Shown here in pieces: positions 7,887 to 16,505 of a stretch of 64,000 nucleotides of DNA. Each line of letters begins with the position of its first letter. The stretch's first letter is position 1. A program made the translations under genes and the position numbers. The stretch is from an uncultured Alphaproteobacteria bacterium (GTDB taxonomy: Bacteria > Pseudomonadota > Alphaproteobacteria > CAAHEQ01 > UBA3637), in the NCBI GenBank assembly GCA_934234055.1, contig CAKQGY010000001.1, positions 62,001 to 126,000 on the forward strand, given 5' to 3'. The notes below the pieces were generated by a model. That model saw only the letters and a program-made list of their open reading frames with translations, was not told the origin of the DNA and ran no database searches.

Positions 7887-8795
7887 ATGGACGAGTTTGA
7901 TAAAATCCAAGAAGTATCGGACGATATTGTCGGCCGGAAAGAACCTGCATTTCAAAACGGGTCGGCGGAAGAACCGGAGGGCGTGAATGCACCAAACGGT
8001 GATGAGGCGGAGATGTATCACTTTGCCGAACTGGAAAAAGAGGCGAATCTGGACGAAATGATGCGTCAAAAAAATGTGCCTTTTCGCGGGCATTTGTGGG
8101 CTATCGGGGCGTTTGTCGTGATTCTGGCAGTGGCGGTGTCGGCTTTCCTGTTTACGGGAGACAAAACTGAAACGGGCGAAGTAATTACTATTGCGGCGAC
8201 GCCGACGCCCGTGCGGGTCAAGCCCGAAAATCCAGGAGGAATGAAAATCCTGGATCAGGATAAACTGATCTATAATGTGATCAACTCTAACGCCGTGCCG
8301 ACAAAGGTGGAAAATTTGTTCCCCGAGCCGGAAAAGCCGGTTCTGCCGGACATATTGGCGCAAAAAGAAACGACCGAAGAACCCTATGTCGCCGTGGAGA
8401 AGGTGGCAGCGATTGACCCTTTGAAAGAAGCGCGGCCGGTGGTGATTGAAGAAGTCCCGCCCGAACCTAAAAAAGAAGCTTTGACTTTGCCGAAAAAAGC
8501 AGTTGTGGCGGCGACTCCAAAAGCAGATAAAAATAAACCGATCTGGCGGGTGCAGTTGCTGTCGTCGGGTAAAAAAGCAACGGCGGAAAAGGCTTGGGCT
8601 ATGATCTCTAAAAAGCATAAGGCGCTGTTGTCGGATATGTCGCACGAAATTGCAGTGGCCAAAATCGCGGGTAAAGGGACTTTTTACCGCTTGCAAGCCG
8701 GGCATTTTGCCACGCGTGATATGGCGGCGGGATTATGCGTAAAACTGAAAGCCCAAAAGCAGGAATGCGTGCCGGTGAAGGTTGAGGCAAAATAA
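7887..8795 (+). CDS. SPOR-domain inner-membrane protein
   Basis: A 302-residue bitopic protein. It has a cytoplasmic acidic N-terminus of about 70 residues, one membrane helix (about residues 72-91), a Pro/Glu/Lys-rich periplasmic linker, and a C-terminal SPOR domain from about residue 215 (IWRVQLLSSGKKATAEKAW ... FYRLQAGHFATRDMAAGLC). SPOR domains bind glycan strands stripped of stem peptides at the division septum. In many Alphaproteobacteria a SPOR protein gene sits directly before nagZ, and here the next gene starts at the very next base after the stop. Confidence 0.88.
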   Translation: MDEFDKIQEVSDDIVGRKEPAFQNGSAEEPEGVNAPNGDEAEMYHFAELEKEANLDEMMRQKNVPFRGHLWAIGAFVVILAVAVSAFLFTGDKTETGEVITIAATPTPVRVKPENPGGMKILDQDKLIYNVINSNAVPTKVENLFPEPEKPVLPDILAQKETTEEPYVAVEKVAAIDPLKEARPVVIEEVPPEPKKEALTLPKKAVVAATPKADKNKPIWRVQLLSSGKKATAEKAWAMISKKHKALLSDMSHEIAVAKIAGKGTFYRLQAGHFATRDMAAGLCVKLKAQKQECVPVKVEAK

Positions 8796-9761
8796 ATGAC
8801 GAATCGGCCCAAAGCGATTATCTTGGGGTGTGCGGGCACGGCTTTGACGCCCGAGGAAGTGAAATGTCTGCGAAAATGGCGGCCGCTGGGCTTGATCTTA
8901 TTTAAGCGAAACATCGAATCGCCCAAGCAGGTGCGGGCCTTGGGGGCAGCCTTTCGGGACTGTGTGGAACGGGAAAACGCACCGATTCTGGTGGATCAGG
9001 AAGGCGGGTTGGTGCAACGCCTGCGCGCACCGAATTGGACGGAACTGCCGGCCGTGAAAACCTATGAGGAACAATGGGGTGATGATGAAATGCAGCTGGA
9101 AAAGGCCGTGGCACATCATGCCCAAGTGATTGCCGAAAATCTGCGAACGGCGGGGATTACGACGGATTGCTGGCCATGTCTGGATGTAGCGCAAGAACAG
9201 ACGCACGCCGTGATGGCATCGCGGTGCTTTTCCACACGGCCCGAACGGGTGGCACGGTTGGCCGAAGTGGCCGTCAGGGCTTTGTTGCAACAGGGAATTA
9301 TGCCGGTGGTGAAACACTTGGCGGGCTATGGTCGCGCGGTGGTGGATCCGCACAAAGATTTGCCCGTGGTGGAGGCGGATTTGGAGACCCTGAACCGGAC
9401 GGACTTTGTGCCGTTTCGGCAGATGAGGCTGCCGGTGTGGGGCATGACGGCGCATATTATCTATCGGGCCCTGGACCCGGAACGGCCCGCGACTTTATCC
9501 CCGCGCGTGATGAACTATATTCGGCAGGAAATCGGCTTTGACGGTTTTGTAATCAGCGACGCGATGGAAATGGGGGCGTTGACGCACTTTGGCACGCCGG
9601 CCGAAATTGCGGACGGAATCTTGCGCGCCGGGTGTGATGCGGTGCTGCACTGCACGGGCGTTTTGACTGATGTGTCCGGGTGGATTGACCGGGTGCCCGA
9701 AGTCTCGGATGCCGGATTAAAACGGTTGCAAGTCGCGGAGGAATTGCTGAAATGCTGTTAG
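8796..9761 (+). CDS. nagZ: beta-N-acetylhexosaminidase, NagZ type (GH3)
   Basis: A 321-residue GH3 enzyme that removes N-acetylglucosamine from anhydromuropeptides in the cytoplasm for peptidoglycan recycling. Visible family marks are GLILFKRNIES, VDQEGGLVQRL (about residues 67-77), KHLAGYGRAVVDPHKDLP (the catalytic loop, with the Asp-His pair) and ISDAMEMGAL, whose aspartate is the nucleophile position. The loop is divergent: KHFPGHG of most NagZ is KHLAGYG here, but the D-x-H part is intact. It abuts the SPOR gene and its stop overlaps the next start. No scpA or scpB, its usual alphaproteobacterial neighbours, follow. Confidence 0.9.
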   Translation: MTNRPKAIILGCAGTALTPEEVKCLRKWRPLGLILFKRNIESPKQVRALGAAFRDCVERENAPILVDQEGGLVQRLRAPNWTELPAVKTYEEQWGDDEMQLEKAVAHHAQVIAENLRTAGITTDCWPCLDVAQEQTHAVMASRCFSTRPERVARLAEVAVRALLQQGIMPVVKHLAGYGRAVVDPHKDLPVVEADLETLNRTDFVPFRQMRLPVWGMTAHIIYRALDPERPATLSPRVMNYIRQEIGFDGFVISDAMEMGALTHFGTPAEIADGILRAGCDAVLHCTGVLTDVSGWIDRVPEVSDAGLKRLQVAEELLKCC

Positions 9762-10408
9762 GATATGAATTGACGACTTGGATTATACCGCTGTTGCTGT
9801 GTATGATTGTGCACGAGGTGGCGCATGGTTTGGTCGCCGAACGGCTGGGCGATGATACCGCGCGGCGGGCGGGACGGTTGACGATGAACCCCGTGGTGCA
9901 TATTGACCCGTTGGGGAGTATTGTTCTGCCGGCAATGCTATGGGCAATGCAGGCTTCGTTCCTGTTCGGGTGGGCCAAGCCTGTGCCGGTGGATTTCGGG
10001 CGGTTGAACCGTCCCAAGCGCGATATGGGCCTGGTGGCGGCGGCTGGTCCGGTGTCGAACCTCTTGTTGGCAATGGCGTTGGCGATTGTGGGTCGGGTGT
10101 GTATGGAGGTTTTTCCCGAGGGGCAGGTCAGATTGTGGCTGATGCAAAATATAATCAACGGAATACAGCTGTCCCTGGTGATCGGAATCTTTAATCTGCT
10201 GCCGATTTTGCCACTGGACGGCGGGCGGATTCTGGTTGCGATTTTGCCTTTGAAATACGCAATTCGCTTGCAAGAAACAGAAAAGTATGGATTTTTGATT
10301 TTATTTGGTGTAATATTACTCTCACAAATATCGGGATTGAATGTGATCGGTTGGTTTATCGGAGCGCTCTATCCGTTCTTTGCAAAAATTGTGTCATTAT
10401 TACTATAA
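9752..10408 (+). CDS. M50-family site-2-type membrane metalloprotease
   Basis: A 218-residue polytopic protein with five or six hydrophobic segments. The zinc motif HEVAH lies in the first helix (about residues 21-25) and the third metal ligand is in NLLPILPLDGGR (about residues 148-159). This is the compact PDZ-less branch of the rhomboid-independent intramembrane proteases (Rip/SpoIVFB-like); the substrate cannot be guessed. Its ATG overlaps the nagZ stop by 10 bases and serS follows after 11 bp, so the four genes from 7887 to 11712 look like one operon. Confidence 0.88.
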   Translation: MLLGYELTTWIIPLLLCMIVHEVAHGLVAERLGDDTARRAGRLTMNPVVHIDPLGSIVLPAMLWAMQASFLFGWAKPVPVDFGRLNRPKRDMGLVAAAGPVSNLLLAMALAIVGRVCMEVFPEGQVRLWLMQNIINGIQLSLVIGIFNLLPILPLDGGRILVAILPLKYAIRLQETEKYGFLILFGVILLSQISGLNVIGWFIGALYPFFAKIVSLLL

Positions 10409-10419
10409 AGGAGAAAAGT

Positions 10420-11712
10420 ATGATAGATATTAAACTGGTTCGGGAAAATCCCGATTTGGTTAAAGCCAATATCAAAAAGAAATTTCAAGATAAAAAATTG
10501 CCCTTGGTGGACGAAGTGATTGAGCTGGACAAAAAAAATCGCGCGACAATCACGGAAATGGAAGCATTGAGAGCTCAACGGACAAAACTGTCCAAGCAGA
10601 TCGGTGCCCTGATGGGGCAAGGCAAAAAAGATGAAGCCGAACAAATCAAAGCACAAAGTACCGAAATCGGTGAAAAAATTACAGCCCTGGAAACCGAACA
10701 GGAAATGCTGCAAGCCGAGATCCGCCAGCGTATGATGATAATCCCGAATATCATTGACGATTCGGTGCCGGTGGGACGCGATGACTCGGAAAATGTGGAA
10801 AATGAACGATTCGGCGAACCGGTCGTGCCGGACTTTGAAGTGCCCTATCATATTGATATTATGGAATCCTTTGACGGGATTGACCTGGACAGCGCACGGC
10901 ATGTGGCGGGAAACGGGTTTTACTATCTGATGGGGGATATTGCGCGGTTGCACTCGGCCGTTTTGGCCTATGCGCGGGACTTTATGATCGGACGGGGATT
11001 CACCTATTGCGTGCCGCCGTTTATGATTCGCTCGCAGGTGGTGGAAGGCGTGATGAGCTTCGCCGAAATGGACGCTATGATGTATAAAATTGAGGGTGAA
11101 GATTTGTTCCTGATCGGGACATCGGAGCACTCGATGATCGGGAAGTTTATTGACCAAATTATTCCGGAAGAAAAATTGCCCTATACTTTGACCAGCTATT
11201 CGCCGTGCTTCCGCAAAGAAAAAGGCGCGCACGGTTTGGAAGAACGGGGAGTCTATCGCATTCACCAGTTTGAAAAGCAAGAAATGATCGTGATCTGTAA
11301 GCCCGAGGACAGTATGGCCTGGTATCAGAAACTGTGGCAAAATACCGTGGACTTGTTCCGCAGTATGGATATCCCGGTGCGGACGCTGGAATGCTGCTCG
11401 GGGGACTTGGCGGACTTGAAAGTCAAATCGTGCGATGTGGAGGCTTGGTCGCCGCGGCAAAAGAAATACTTTGAAGTGGGGTCGTGCTCTACTTTGGGTG
11501 ATGCCCAGGCGCGGCGTCTGAAAATCCGTGTGGCCGGCAAAGACGGCAAAAAATACTTTGCGCATACCTTGAATAATACGGTGGTGGCGCCGCCGCGGAT
11601 GCTGATCGCGTTTTTGGAGAATAACCTGCAAGCGGACGGAAGTGTGCGAATTCCCAAGGTCTTGCAGCCCTATATGGGTGGGCAAAGTGTCCTGGTGCCT
11701 AAGAAAAAATAG
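10420..11712 (+). CDS. serS: serine--tRNA ligase
   Basis: A 430-residue class II synthetase of normal length. Residues 1-105 form the long antiparallel coiled-coil arm that binds tRNA-Ser. The catalytic core shows motif 2 (CFRKEKGAHGLEERGVYRIH begins it) and, near the C-terminus, NNTVVAPPRMLIAFLENN of motif 3. It charges tRNA-Ser and tRNA-Sec. ATG 10420 with AAGGAG directly ahead is clearly the start; an upstream in-frame extension would run into the protease gene. A strong terminator follows. Confidence 0.97.
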   Translation: MIDIKLVRENPDLVKANIKKKFQDKKLPLVDEVIELDKKNRATITEMEALRAQRTKLSKQIGALMGQGKKDEAEQIKAQSTEIGEKITALETEQEMLQAEIRQRMMIIPNIIDDSVPVGRDDSENVENERFGEPVVPDFEVPYHIDIMESFDGIDLDSARHVAGNGFYYLMGDIARLHSAVLAYARDFMIGRGFTYCVPPFMIRSQVVEGVMSFAEMDAMMYKIEGEDLFLIGTSEHSMIGKFIDQIIPEEKLPYTLTSYSPCFRKEKGAHGLEERGVYRIHQFEKQEMIVICKPEDSMAWYQKLWQNTVDLFRSMDIPVRTLECCSGDLADLKVKSCDVEAWSPRQKKYFEVGSCSTLGDAQARRLKIRVAGKDGKKYFAHTLNNTVVAPPRMLIAFLENNLQADGSVRIPKVLQPYMGGQSVLVPKKK

Positions 11713-11724
11713 GTGTGTCGAAAC

Positions 11725-11754
11725 AAGCCTCGGCCGGTTGGTCGGGGCTTTTTT
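11725..11754 (+). terminator. intrinsic terminator after serS
   Basis: Arms AAGCCTCGGCC / GGTCGGGGCTT with loop GGTT, then T4. Its CGGCCGGTTGGTCGGGG core recurs exactly in the terminator at 41425. Confidence 0.85.
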
Positions 11755-11783
11755 ATAAGTTGCATTTGTGTCTGGTGGATTGC

Positions 11784-11809
11784 CGCGGGACAGACCTGTC
11801 TGTCCCGCG
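11784..11809. repeat. perfect 11-bp inverted repeat in the serS-adhE gap
   Basis: Arms CGCGGGACAGA and TCTGTCCCGCG separated by CCTG. It has no T run, so it does not look like a terminator. It sits beside the dispersed repeat at 11821. Confidence 0.7.
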
Positions 11810-11820
11810 CAATGACAGAA

Positions 11821-11894
11821 GCATTCGTGTTTAATGGATTCTTCGGTCGCTCCCAATTCAACCTAAGCCTGGAACGGCGTGTGCAGGGGGGGGG
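11821..11894. repeat. dispersed intergenic repeat, copy 1 (unit A then unit B, G9 tail)
   Basis: Unit A (11821-11851, 31 bp, containing GGATTCTTCGGTCGCT) is followed by unit B (11854-11886, 33 bp, containing ACCTAAGCCT and CGGCGTGTGCAG) and a run of nine G. Copy 2 at 23224-23301 has the same two units, three mismatches in each, in the opposite order. Noncoding on both strands as far as I can see. Confidence 0.75.
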
Positions 11895-11940
11895 CGAAAA
11901 AATGGGAGTGAAAAAAGTCAAAAAAGGATGAAGAAAATGC

Positions 11941-11969
11941 TTGACTTTTGAGGGGTGTTTTGCTATATT
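11941..11969 (+). promoter_or_regulatory. adhE-rex promoter
   Basis: -35 TTGACT (11941-11946), 17 bp ending in TGC, -10 TATATT (11964-11969). Confidence 0.85.
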
Positions 11970-11985
11970 GTGCCACAAATCACAA
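11968..11985. promoter_or_regulatory. Rex operator overlapping the adhE -10 box
   Basis: TTGTG-N8-CACAA, the 18-bp dyad expected for Rex (known consensus TTGTGAAnnnnTTCACAA). It overlaps the -10 box by two bases and covers the predicted transcription start, the right place for repression. The rex gene is the next gene in the operon. The inner halves (CCACAAAT) are less symmetric than consensus. Confidence 0.75.
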
Positions 11986-12020
11986 TTCAAAACTCAAAAA
12001 ATAACAGAAAGGAACGAAAA

Positions 12021-14618
12021 ATGAGTGAAGTTAAATCTTTGGAAGATTTAGAAAAACTGATTGACCGGGTCCATGTCGCACAGAATCGCTTTGCGACATT
12101 CTCGGAAGAAAAAGTTGACGCGATTTTTAAAGCGGCGGCAACGGCTGCCGATAAAATGCGGATTGACTTGGCCGAAATGGCCGTCGCCGAAACCGGTATG
12201 GGCGTGATTGAAGATAAAATTATCAAAAATCACTTCGCTTCCGAATACATCTATAACAAGCACAAAAACAAAAAAACCTGCGGAATTATCAGTCGTGATA
12301 AAATTAACGGCACAAAAATCGTGGCCTCGCCTTTGGGCGTGATCGCGGGCGTTGTGCCGACAACGAATCCGACCTCTACGGCGATTTTTAAATCATTAAT
12401 CTGTCTGAAAACCCGCAACGGCATTATCTTTTCACCGCACCCGCGCGCCAAAAAATCCACGATCGCTGCGGCGAAAGTGGTGCTGGATGCGGCCGTGAAA
12501 GCCGGCGCGCCGAAAGATATTATTGCTTGGGTTGATGAACCGTCTTTGGAACTGACACAAGCGTTGATGACTCACCCGAAAATCCAAGCGATTTTGGCAA
12601 CCGGTGGCCCGGGTATGGTTAAGGCGGCCTATTCATCAGGCAAGCCCGCGTTGGGCGTGGGGTCGGGTAATACGCCGGCCGTGATTGATGAAACAGCGGA
12701 TATTATTCGCGCGGTGTCCTCAATCCTGATGTCCAAGACCTTTGATAACGGTATGATTTGTGCCTCGGAACAATCGGTAATTGTGGTCAAAGATGTTTAT
12801 GAAGATGTGAAAAAAGAGTTCGTCTATCGCGGGGCGTATCTGATGAACAAAGCCGAAATGGATAAGTTGGGCAAAATTATCCTGACCGACAAAGGAACCG
12901 TGAATGCGGCGATCGTCGGACAACCGGCACACAAAATCGCGGAATTGGCGGGCTTTCAGGTGCCGGAAAATGCCAAAATCCTGTTGGCGGAACAAACCTC
13001 GTATGATGTGAAAAACCCGTTTGCGCACGAAAAATTGTCGCCGATCTTGGCGATGTATAAAGCCGATAATTTTGAACAAGCGGCCGAGATGGCACACGCG
13101 TTGATCGCACTGGGCGGATTGGGGCATACCTCGGTCCTGTATACCGATGAACGCAAACAAGAACGGATTGATGCCTATGCAACGATGATGCCGACCGGCC
13201 GTATCCTGATCAACAGCCCGGCCTCGCAAGGCGGAATCGGCGATCTGTATAACTTCCGCTTGGAACCGTCGTTGACCCTGGGTTGCGGCTCGTGGGGCGG
13301 AAACTCGGTCAGCGAAAATGTCGGCGTGAAACATTTGCTAAACTATAAAACTGTTGCAGAAAGGAGAGAAAATATGTTGTGGTTTAAAGTGCCGCCCAAG
13401 ATCTATTTCAAACGGGGAGCGACCGAATTGGCTTTGCGCGAATTTGAAGGTAAAAAACGCGCGTTCATTATTACAGACCGATTCTTGTTTGATTCGGGTG
13501 CGGTGCGGACAATCACGGATACCTTGGAAGCCATTGATGTGGATTACCAGATCTTCTTTGATGTCAAGCCTGATCCGACTTTGTCCACGGTGGAACAAGC
13601 CTTGGCCATGGTGCGGCCGTATGAACCGGATTTGATTATTGCCCTGGGTGGCGGATCGCCGATGGATGTGGGCAAGATTATCTGGCTGATGTATGAACAC
13701 CCGGAAACCAACTTTGAAGACATTTCTATGCGGTTTATGGATATTCGTAAGCGGATTTGCTCTATTCCGGAATTGGGTCAAAAAGCCAAATTGGTCTGTA
13801 TCCCGACAACCTCAGGGACGGGCTCGGAAGTGACGCCGTTCTCTATTATCACGGACGATGCAACCCATGTTAAGTATGCGTTGGCGGATTACGCTTTGAC
13901 ACCGTCTATGGCGATTATTGATGCGAACTTTGTGGACGGTATGCCCAAAGGGCTGACCTCGGCCGGTGGGATTGACGCGATGGTGCATGCGCTGGAAGCC
14001 TATGTCTCGGTGATGGCAACGAACTATACGAATTCGTTGGCGTTGGAGGCAATTAAACAAATCTTCCGCTATTTGCCGGCGTCGTATGCCGAAGGATCCG
14101 GCAATCCCAAAGCCCGTGAAAAAATGCATAACGCGGCGACCATCGCCGGTATGGCGTTTGCCAATGCATTCTTGGGGCTGTGCCACTCTATGGCGCACAA
14201 GTTGGGCGCAATGTATAACATTCCGCATGGGATTGCGAATGCCTTGCTGATCTGTCAGGTGATTCGCTATAACGCGACGGATTGCCCGAAGAAACAGGCG
14301 ATCTTCCCGCAATATCGCGCTCCGGAAGCCAAAAAACGCTATGGGCAGATTGCGCATGTGCTGTATCTGGCGGATGAAAATGTGTCCGATGACGAAAAAG
14401 TGAACCGCTTGATCAAAGCGGTGGCGGACCTGAAAGAAAAAATCGGTATCCCCAAATCCATCCGGGAATGGGGTGTTGATGAAAAAACCTTTATGGACAA
14501 CTTGGATAAACTGTCGCGCTTGGCCTTTGACGACCAATGCACGGGAGCCAATCCGGTGTATCCGTTGATCAGCGATATCAAACAACTCTATCTGGACGCG
14601 TTTGAAGGCAAATACTAG
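12021..14618 (+). CDS. adhE: bifunctional acetaldehyde-CoA / alcohol dehydrogenase
   Basis: An 865-residue fermentation enzyme that reduces acetyl-CoA to acetaldehyde and then ethanol, oxidising two NADH. The N-terminal aldehyde dehydrogenase domain carries the catalytic cysteine in MICASEQS (about residue 247, E. coli 246). A linker near residue 450 leads to the iron-dependent alcohol dehydrogenase domain with GGGSPMDVGK and metal ligands in GGIDAMVHALEA and GLCHSMAHKLGAMYNIPHG. Both active sites look intact and the length is normal. ATG 12021 follows AAAGGAACG. The Rex-type operator on its promoter means expression should rise when NADH/NAD+ is high. Confidence 0.97.
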   Translation: MSEVKSLEDLEKLIDRVHVAQNRFATFSEEKVDAIFKAAATAADKMRIDLAEMAVAETGMGVIEDKIIKNHFASEYIYNKHKNKKTCGIISRDKINGTKIVASPLGVIAGVVPTTNPTSTAIFKSLICLKTRNGIIFSPHPRAKKSTIAAAKVVLDAAVKAGAPKDIIAWVDEPSLELTQALMTHPKIQAILATGGPGMVKAAYSSGKPALGVGSGNTPAVIDETADIIRAVSSILMSKTFDNGMICASEQSVIVVKDVYEDVKKEFVYRGAYLMNKAEMDKLGKIILTDKGTVNAAIVGQPAHKIAELAGFQVPENAKILLAEQTSYDVKNPFAHEKLSPILAMYKADNFEQAAEMAHALIALGGLGHTSVLYTDERKQERIDAYATMMPTGRILINSPASQGGIGDLYNFRLEPSLTLGCGSWGGNSVSENVGVKHLLNYKTVAERRENMLWFKVPPKIYFKRGATELALREFEGKKRAFIITDRFLFDSGAVRTITDTLEAIDVDYQIFFDVKPDPTLSTVEQALAMVRPYEPDLIIALGGGSPMDVGKIIWLMYEHPETNFEDISMRFMDIRKRICSIPELGQKAKLVCIPTTSGTGSEVTPFSIITDDATHVKYALADYALTPSMAIIDANFVDGMPKGLTSAGGIDAMVHALEAYVSVMATNYTNSLALEAIKQIFRYLPASYAEGSGNPKAREKMHNAATIAGMAFANAFLGLCHSMAHKLGAMYNIPHGIANALLICQVIRYNATDCPKKQAIFPQYRAPEAKKRYGQIAHVLYLADENVSDDEKVNRLIKAVADLKEKIGIPKSIREWGVDEKTFMDNLDKLSRLAFDDQCTGANPVYPLISDIKQLYLDAFEGKY

Positions 14619-14621
14619 GAT

Positions 14622-15227
14622 ATGCAACGGCTGTCTAACAAAATCATCAACCGGCTGACGCTATACCATTGTGTGTTGAGGCATACTTTGACAGACAAAG
14701 CGTTTGTCGCCAGTCAAGAGTTGGCCGGTTTGCTGCGGTTAGATGACTCGCAAGTCAGAAAGGACATCGCCCTGTGCGGTGTCCTTGGCCGTCAAAAGCA
14801 CGGCTATCCGGTGTCTGACCTGAAACAAGCGATTGAAAAAACACTGGGCTTTGCCGAACGCAAAGGTGTGTTCGTGATCGGGGCGGGGAATTTGGGATCG
14901 GCCCTGATAAACTATGCGGACTTTCGCGACTATGGCATTGATATTACAGCGCTGTTTGATAACGATCCGCTTAAAATCGGGCAGATTATGAATGGCACAC
15001 CGGTGTATGCTTTGACGGAATTGGCCGACCAAATGCGCCGGCAAAATATTAAAAATATCATCTTGGCCGTGCCGCCGAAAGCCGCTCAGTCCGTGGTGGA
15101 TGAGGCTGTGCAGGGCGGGGCGCGGTTTATTTGGAACTTTACGCCGTGCGTGGTGCGTGTGCCCGATACGGTGGTGGTCTGCTATGAAAATATCGTCAGC
15201 GGCTTTTTGCAAATGCAAAACGGTTGA
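14622..15227 (+). CDS. rex: redox-sensing transcriptional repressor Rex
   Basis: A 201-residue Rex. Residues 1-80 form the winged helix (ASQELAGLLRLDDSQVRKDI is the recognition region). Then comes a Rossmann domain with the NAD(H)-binding GAGNLGSAL (about residues 88-96) and a swapped C-terminal helix. Rex binds TTGTG-type dyads when NADH is low and releases them when NADH rises. It begins 3 bp after adhE and shares its operator, so the pair should be autoregulated. Rex is widespread in Gram-positives and less usual in Alphaproteobacteria. Confidence 0.95.
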   Translation: MQRLSNKIINRLTLYHCVLRHTLTDKAFVASQELAGLLRLDDSQVRKDIALCGVLGRQKHGYPVSDLKQAIEKTLGFAERKGVFVIGAGNLGSALINYADFRDYGIDITALFDNDPLKIGQIMNGTPVYALTELADQMRRQNIKNIILAVPPKAAQSVVDEAVQGGARFIWNFTPCVVRVPDTVVVCYENIVSGFLQMQNG

Positions 15228-15259
15228 GCGTTCTTTTTTCGGCACACCGAAAATAAGCA

Positions 15260-15288
15260 TTGATTTTTGATTGATTTTTCGCTATACT
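15260..15288 (+). promoter_or_regulatory. mtaB-ftsY promoter
   Basis: -35 TTGATT (15260-15265), 17 bp, -10 TATACT (15283-15288). Confidence 0.65.
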
Positions 15289-15308
15289 GCCCCGTAAAGG
15301 AAAGCAGT

Positions 15309-16505
15309 ATGAAAGTCATTACATTCGGGTGCAGGTTAAATACTTTTGAAACGGCCGTCATGAAACAGTTGGCGGGTGAAGCGCTGGACGATGTGATCGT
15401 AATTCACACCTGCGCCGTGACGGGAGAAGCCGAACGCCAATGTCGGCAGGCTGTGCGCCAAACCGCACGCGAAAATCCGGGCAAAAAAATTATCGTGGCC
15501 GGGTGTGCCGCGCAACTGCACCCTGAGGTTTTTTCCGCGATGCCTGAGGTGTATCGGGTGCTGGGCAACCATGAGAAACTGACACGCGAATGGCTGCTGG
15601 GGGAGCAGGCTGTGGCCGTAGGTGATTTAAGCGAACCGCCGGCGGAAATACCGCTGTTGAATGCTTTTGAGGGGCGGGATCGCGCGTTCCTGCAAATTCA
15701 GCAGGGGTGCGATCATGCCTGCACTTTCTGTATTGTGCATACCCTGCGCGGAAAAAATACCGGTATGAAACCCGAGCGGGTGATTGAACAAGCCCGTCGA
15801 TTCGTAGCGCAAGGTTTGAACGAGATTGTGCTGACGGGGGTTGATGTGGCCTCGTATCCGTATGGGTTGTGGGACTTGACACGGCGGCTGCTGACGGAAG
15901 TTGAGGGCCTGAGGCGGTTGCGGTTCGGGTCGCTGGATCCGGCGGGGGTCGGGGACGAATTGTTTGACCTGATGGCAAAGTATAAAACGCTGATGCCCTC
16001 GGTGCACTTGTCGGTGCAGGCGGGCGATAACCTGATCCTGAAACGCATGGGGCGGCGGCATACCTATGAAGATGTGGTTGAAATTTCACGCAAACTGCGG
16101 GCAGTCAATCCTTTGGCGACGCTGGGGGCGGACTTGATCGCGGGATTCCCGACGGAAACGGAAGCGCAGTTCGGGCGGACGCTGAACCTGATCACAGAAG
16201 CGCAAATCACGCATACGCATGTATTTCCTTATTCGGCGCGCGAGGGAACACCGGCCGCCAAAATGCCGCAGGTCTTGAAAGCCGAGCGGGTTGCGCGGGC
16301 AGCCGGGGCACGGGAGCTGGGCGCGCAAATGCAGCAGCAGTGGTTGAACAAAATGGTGGGGCAAAAGGTCTCGGTCCTGGTGGAACACAGCGGTGTGGGC
16401 TATACGGAGAATTATTTGCCGGTGCGGGTGGCCGATCCGCAGGCGGCCGGATCGCTGATGACCGGTGTTATTCGGGGGGTGCAAGGACATGAATTGGTTT
16501 TCTAA
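15309..16505 (+). CDS. mtaB: tRNA t6A37 methylthiotransferase MtaB
   Basis: A 398-residue radical-SAM methylthiotransferase that makes ms2t6A at position 37 of ANN-decoding tRNAs. The N-terminal MTTase domain has cysteines at FGCRLN, HTCAVT and AGCAAQ for the auxiliary 4Fe-4S cluster. The radical-SAM motif CDHACTFC sits at about residues 137-144, and a TRAM-like RNA-binding end closes the protein. FGCRLN rather than FGCQMN favours MtaB over MiaB or RimO. ATG 15309 follows AAAGGAAAG. Its 3' end overlaps ftsY by 17 bp. Confidence 0.93.
   Translation: MKVITFGCRLNTFETAVMKQLAGEALDDVIVIHTCAVTGEAERQCRQAVRQTARENPGKKIIVAGCAAQLHPEVFSAMPEVYRVLGNHEKLTREWLLGEQAVAVGDLSEPPAEIPLLNAFEGRDRAFLQIQQGCDHACTFCIVHTLRGKNTGMKPERVIEQARRFVAQGLNEIVLTGVDVASYPYGLWDLTRRLLTEVEGLRRLRFGSLDPAGVGDELFDLMAKYKTLMPSVHLSVQAGDNLILKRMGRRHTYEDVVEISRKLRAVNPLATLGADLIAGFPTETEAQFGRTLNLITEAQITHTHVFPYSAREGTPAAKMPQVLKAERVARAAGARELGAQMQQQWLNKMVGQKVSVLVEHSGVGYTENYLPVRVADPQAAGSLMTGVIRGVQGHELVF

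Noticed and set aside
10369..11856. A 495-codon open frame antisense to serS, and similar long frames opposite rnj, adhE, dxs and lysS
   Set aside because: Shadow frames created by codon bias of well-supported genes; no ribosome-binding sites and no recognisable protein features.
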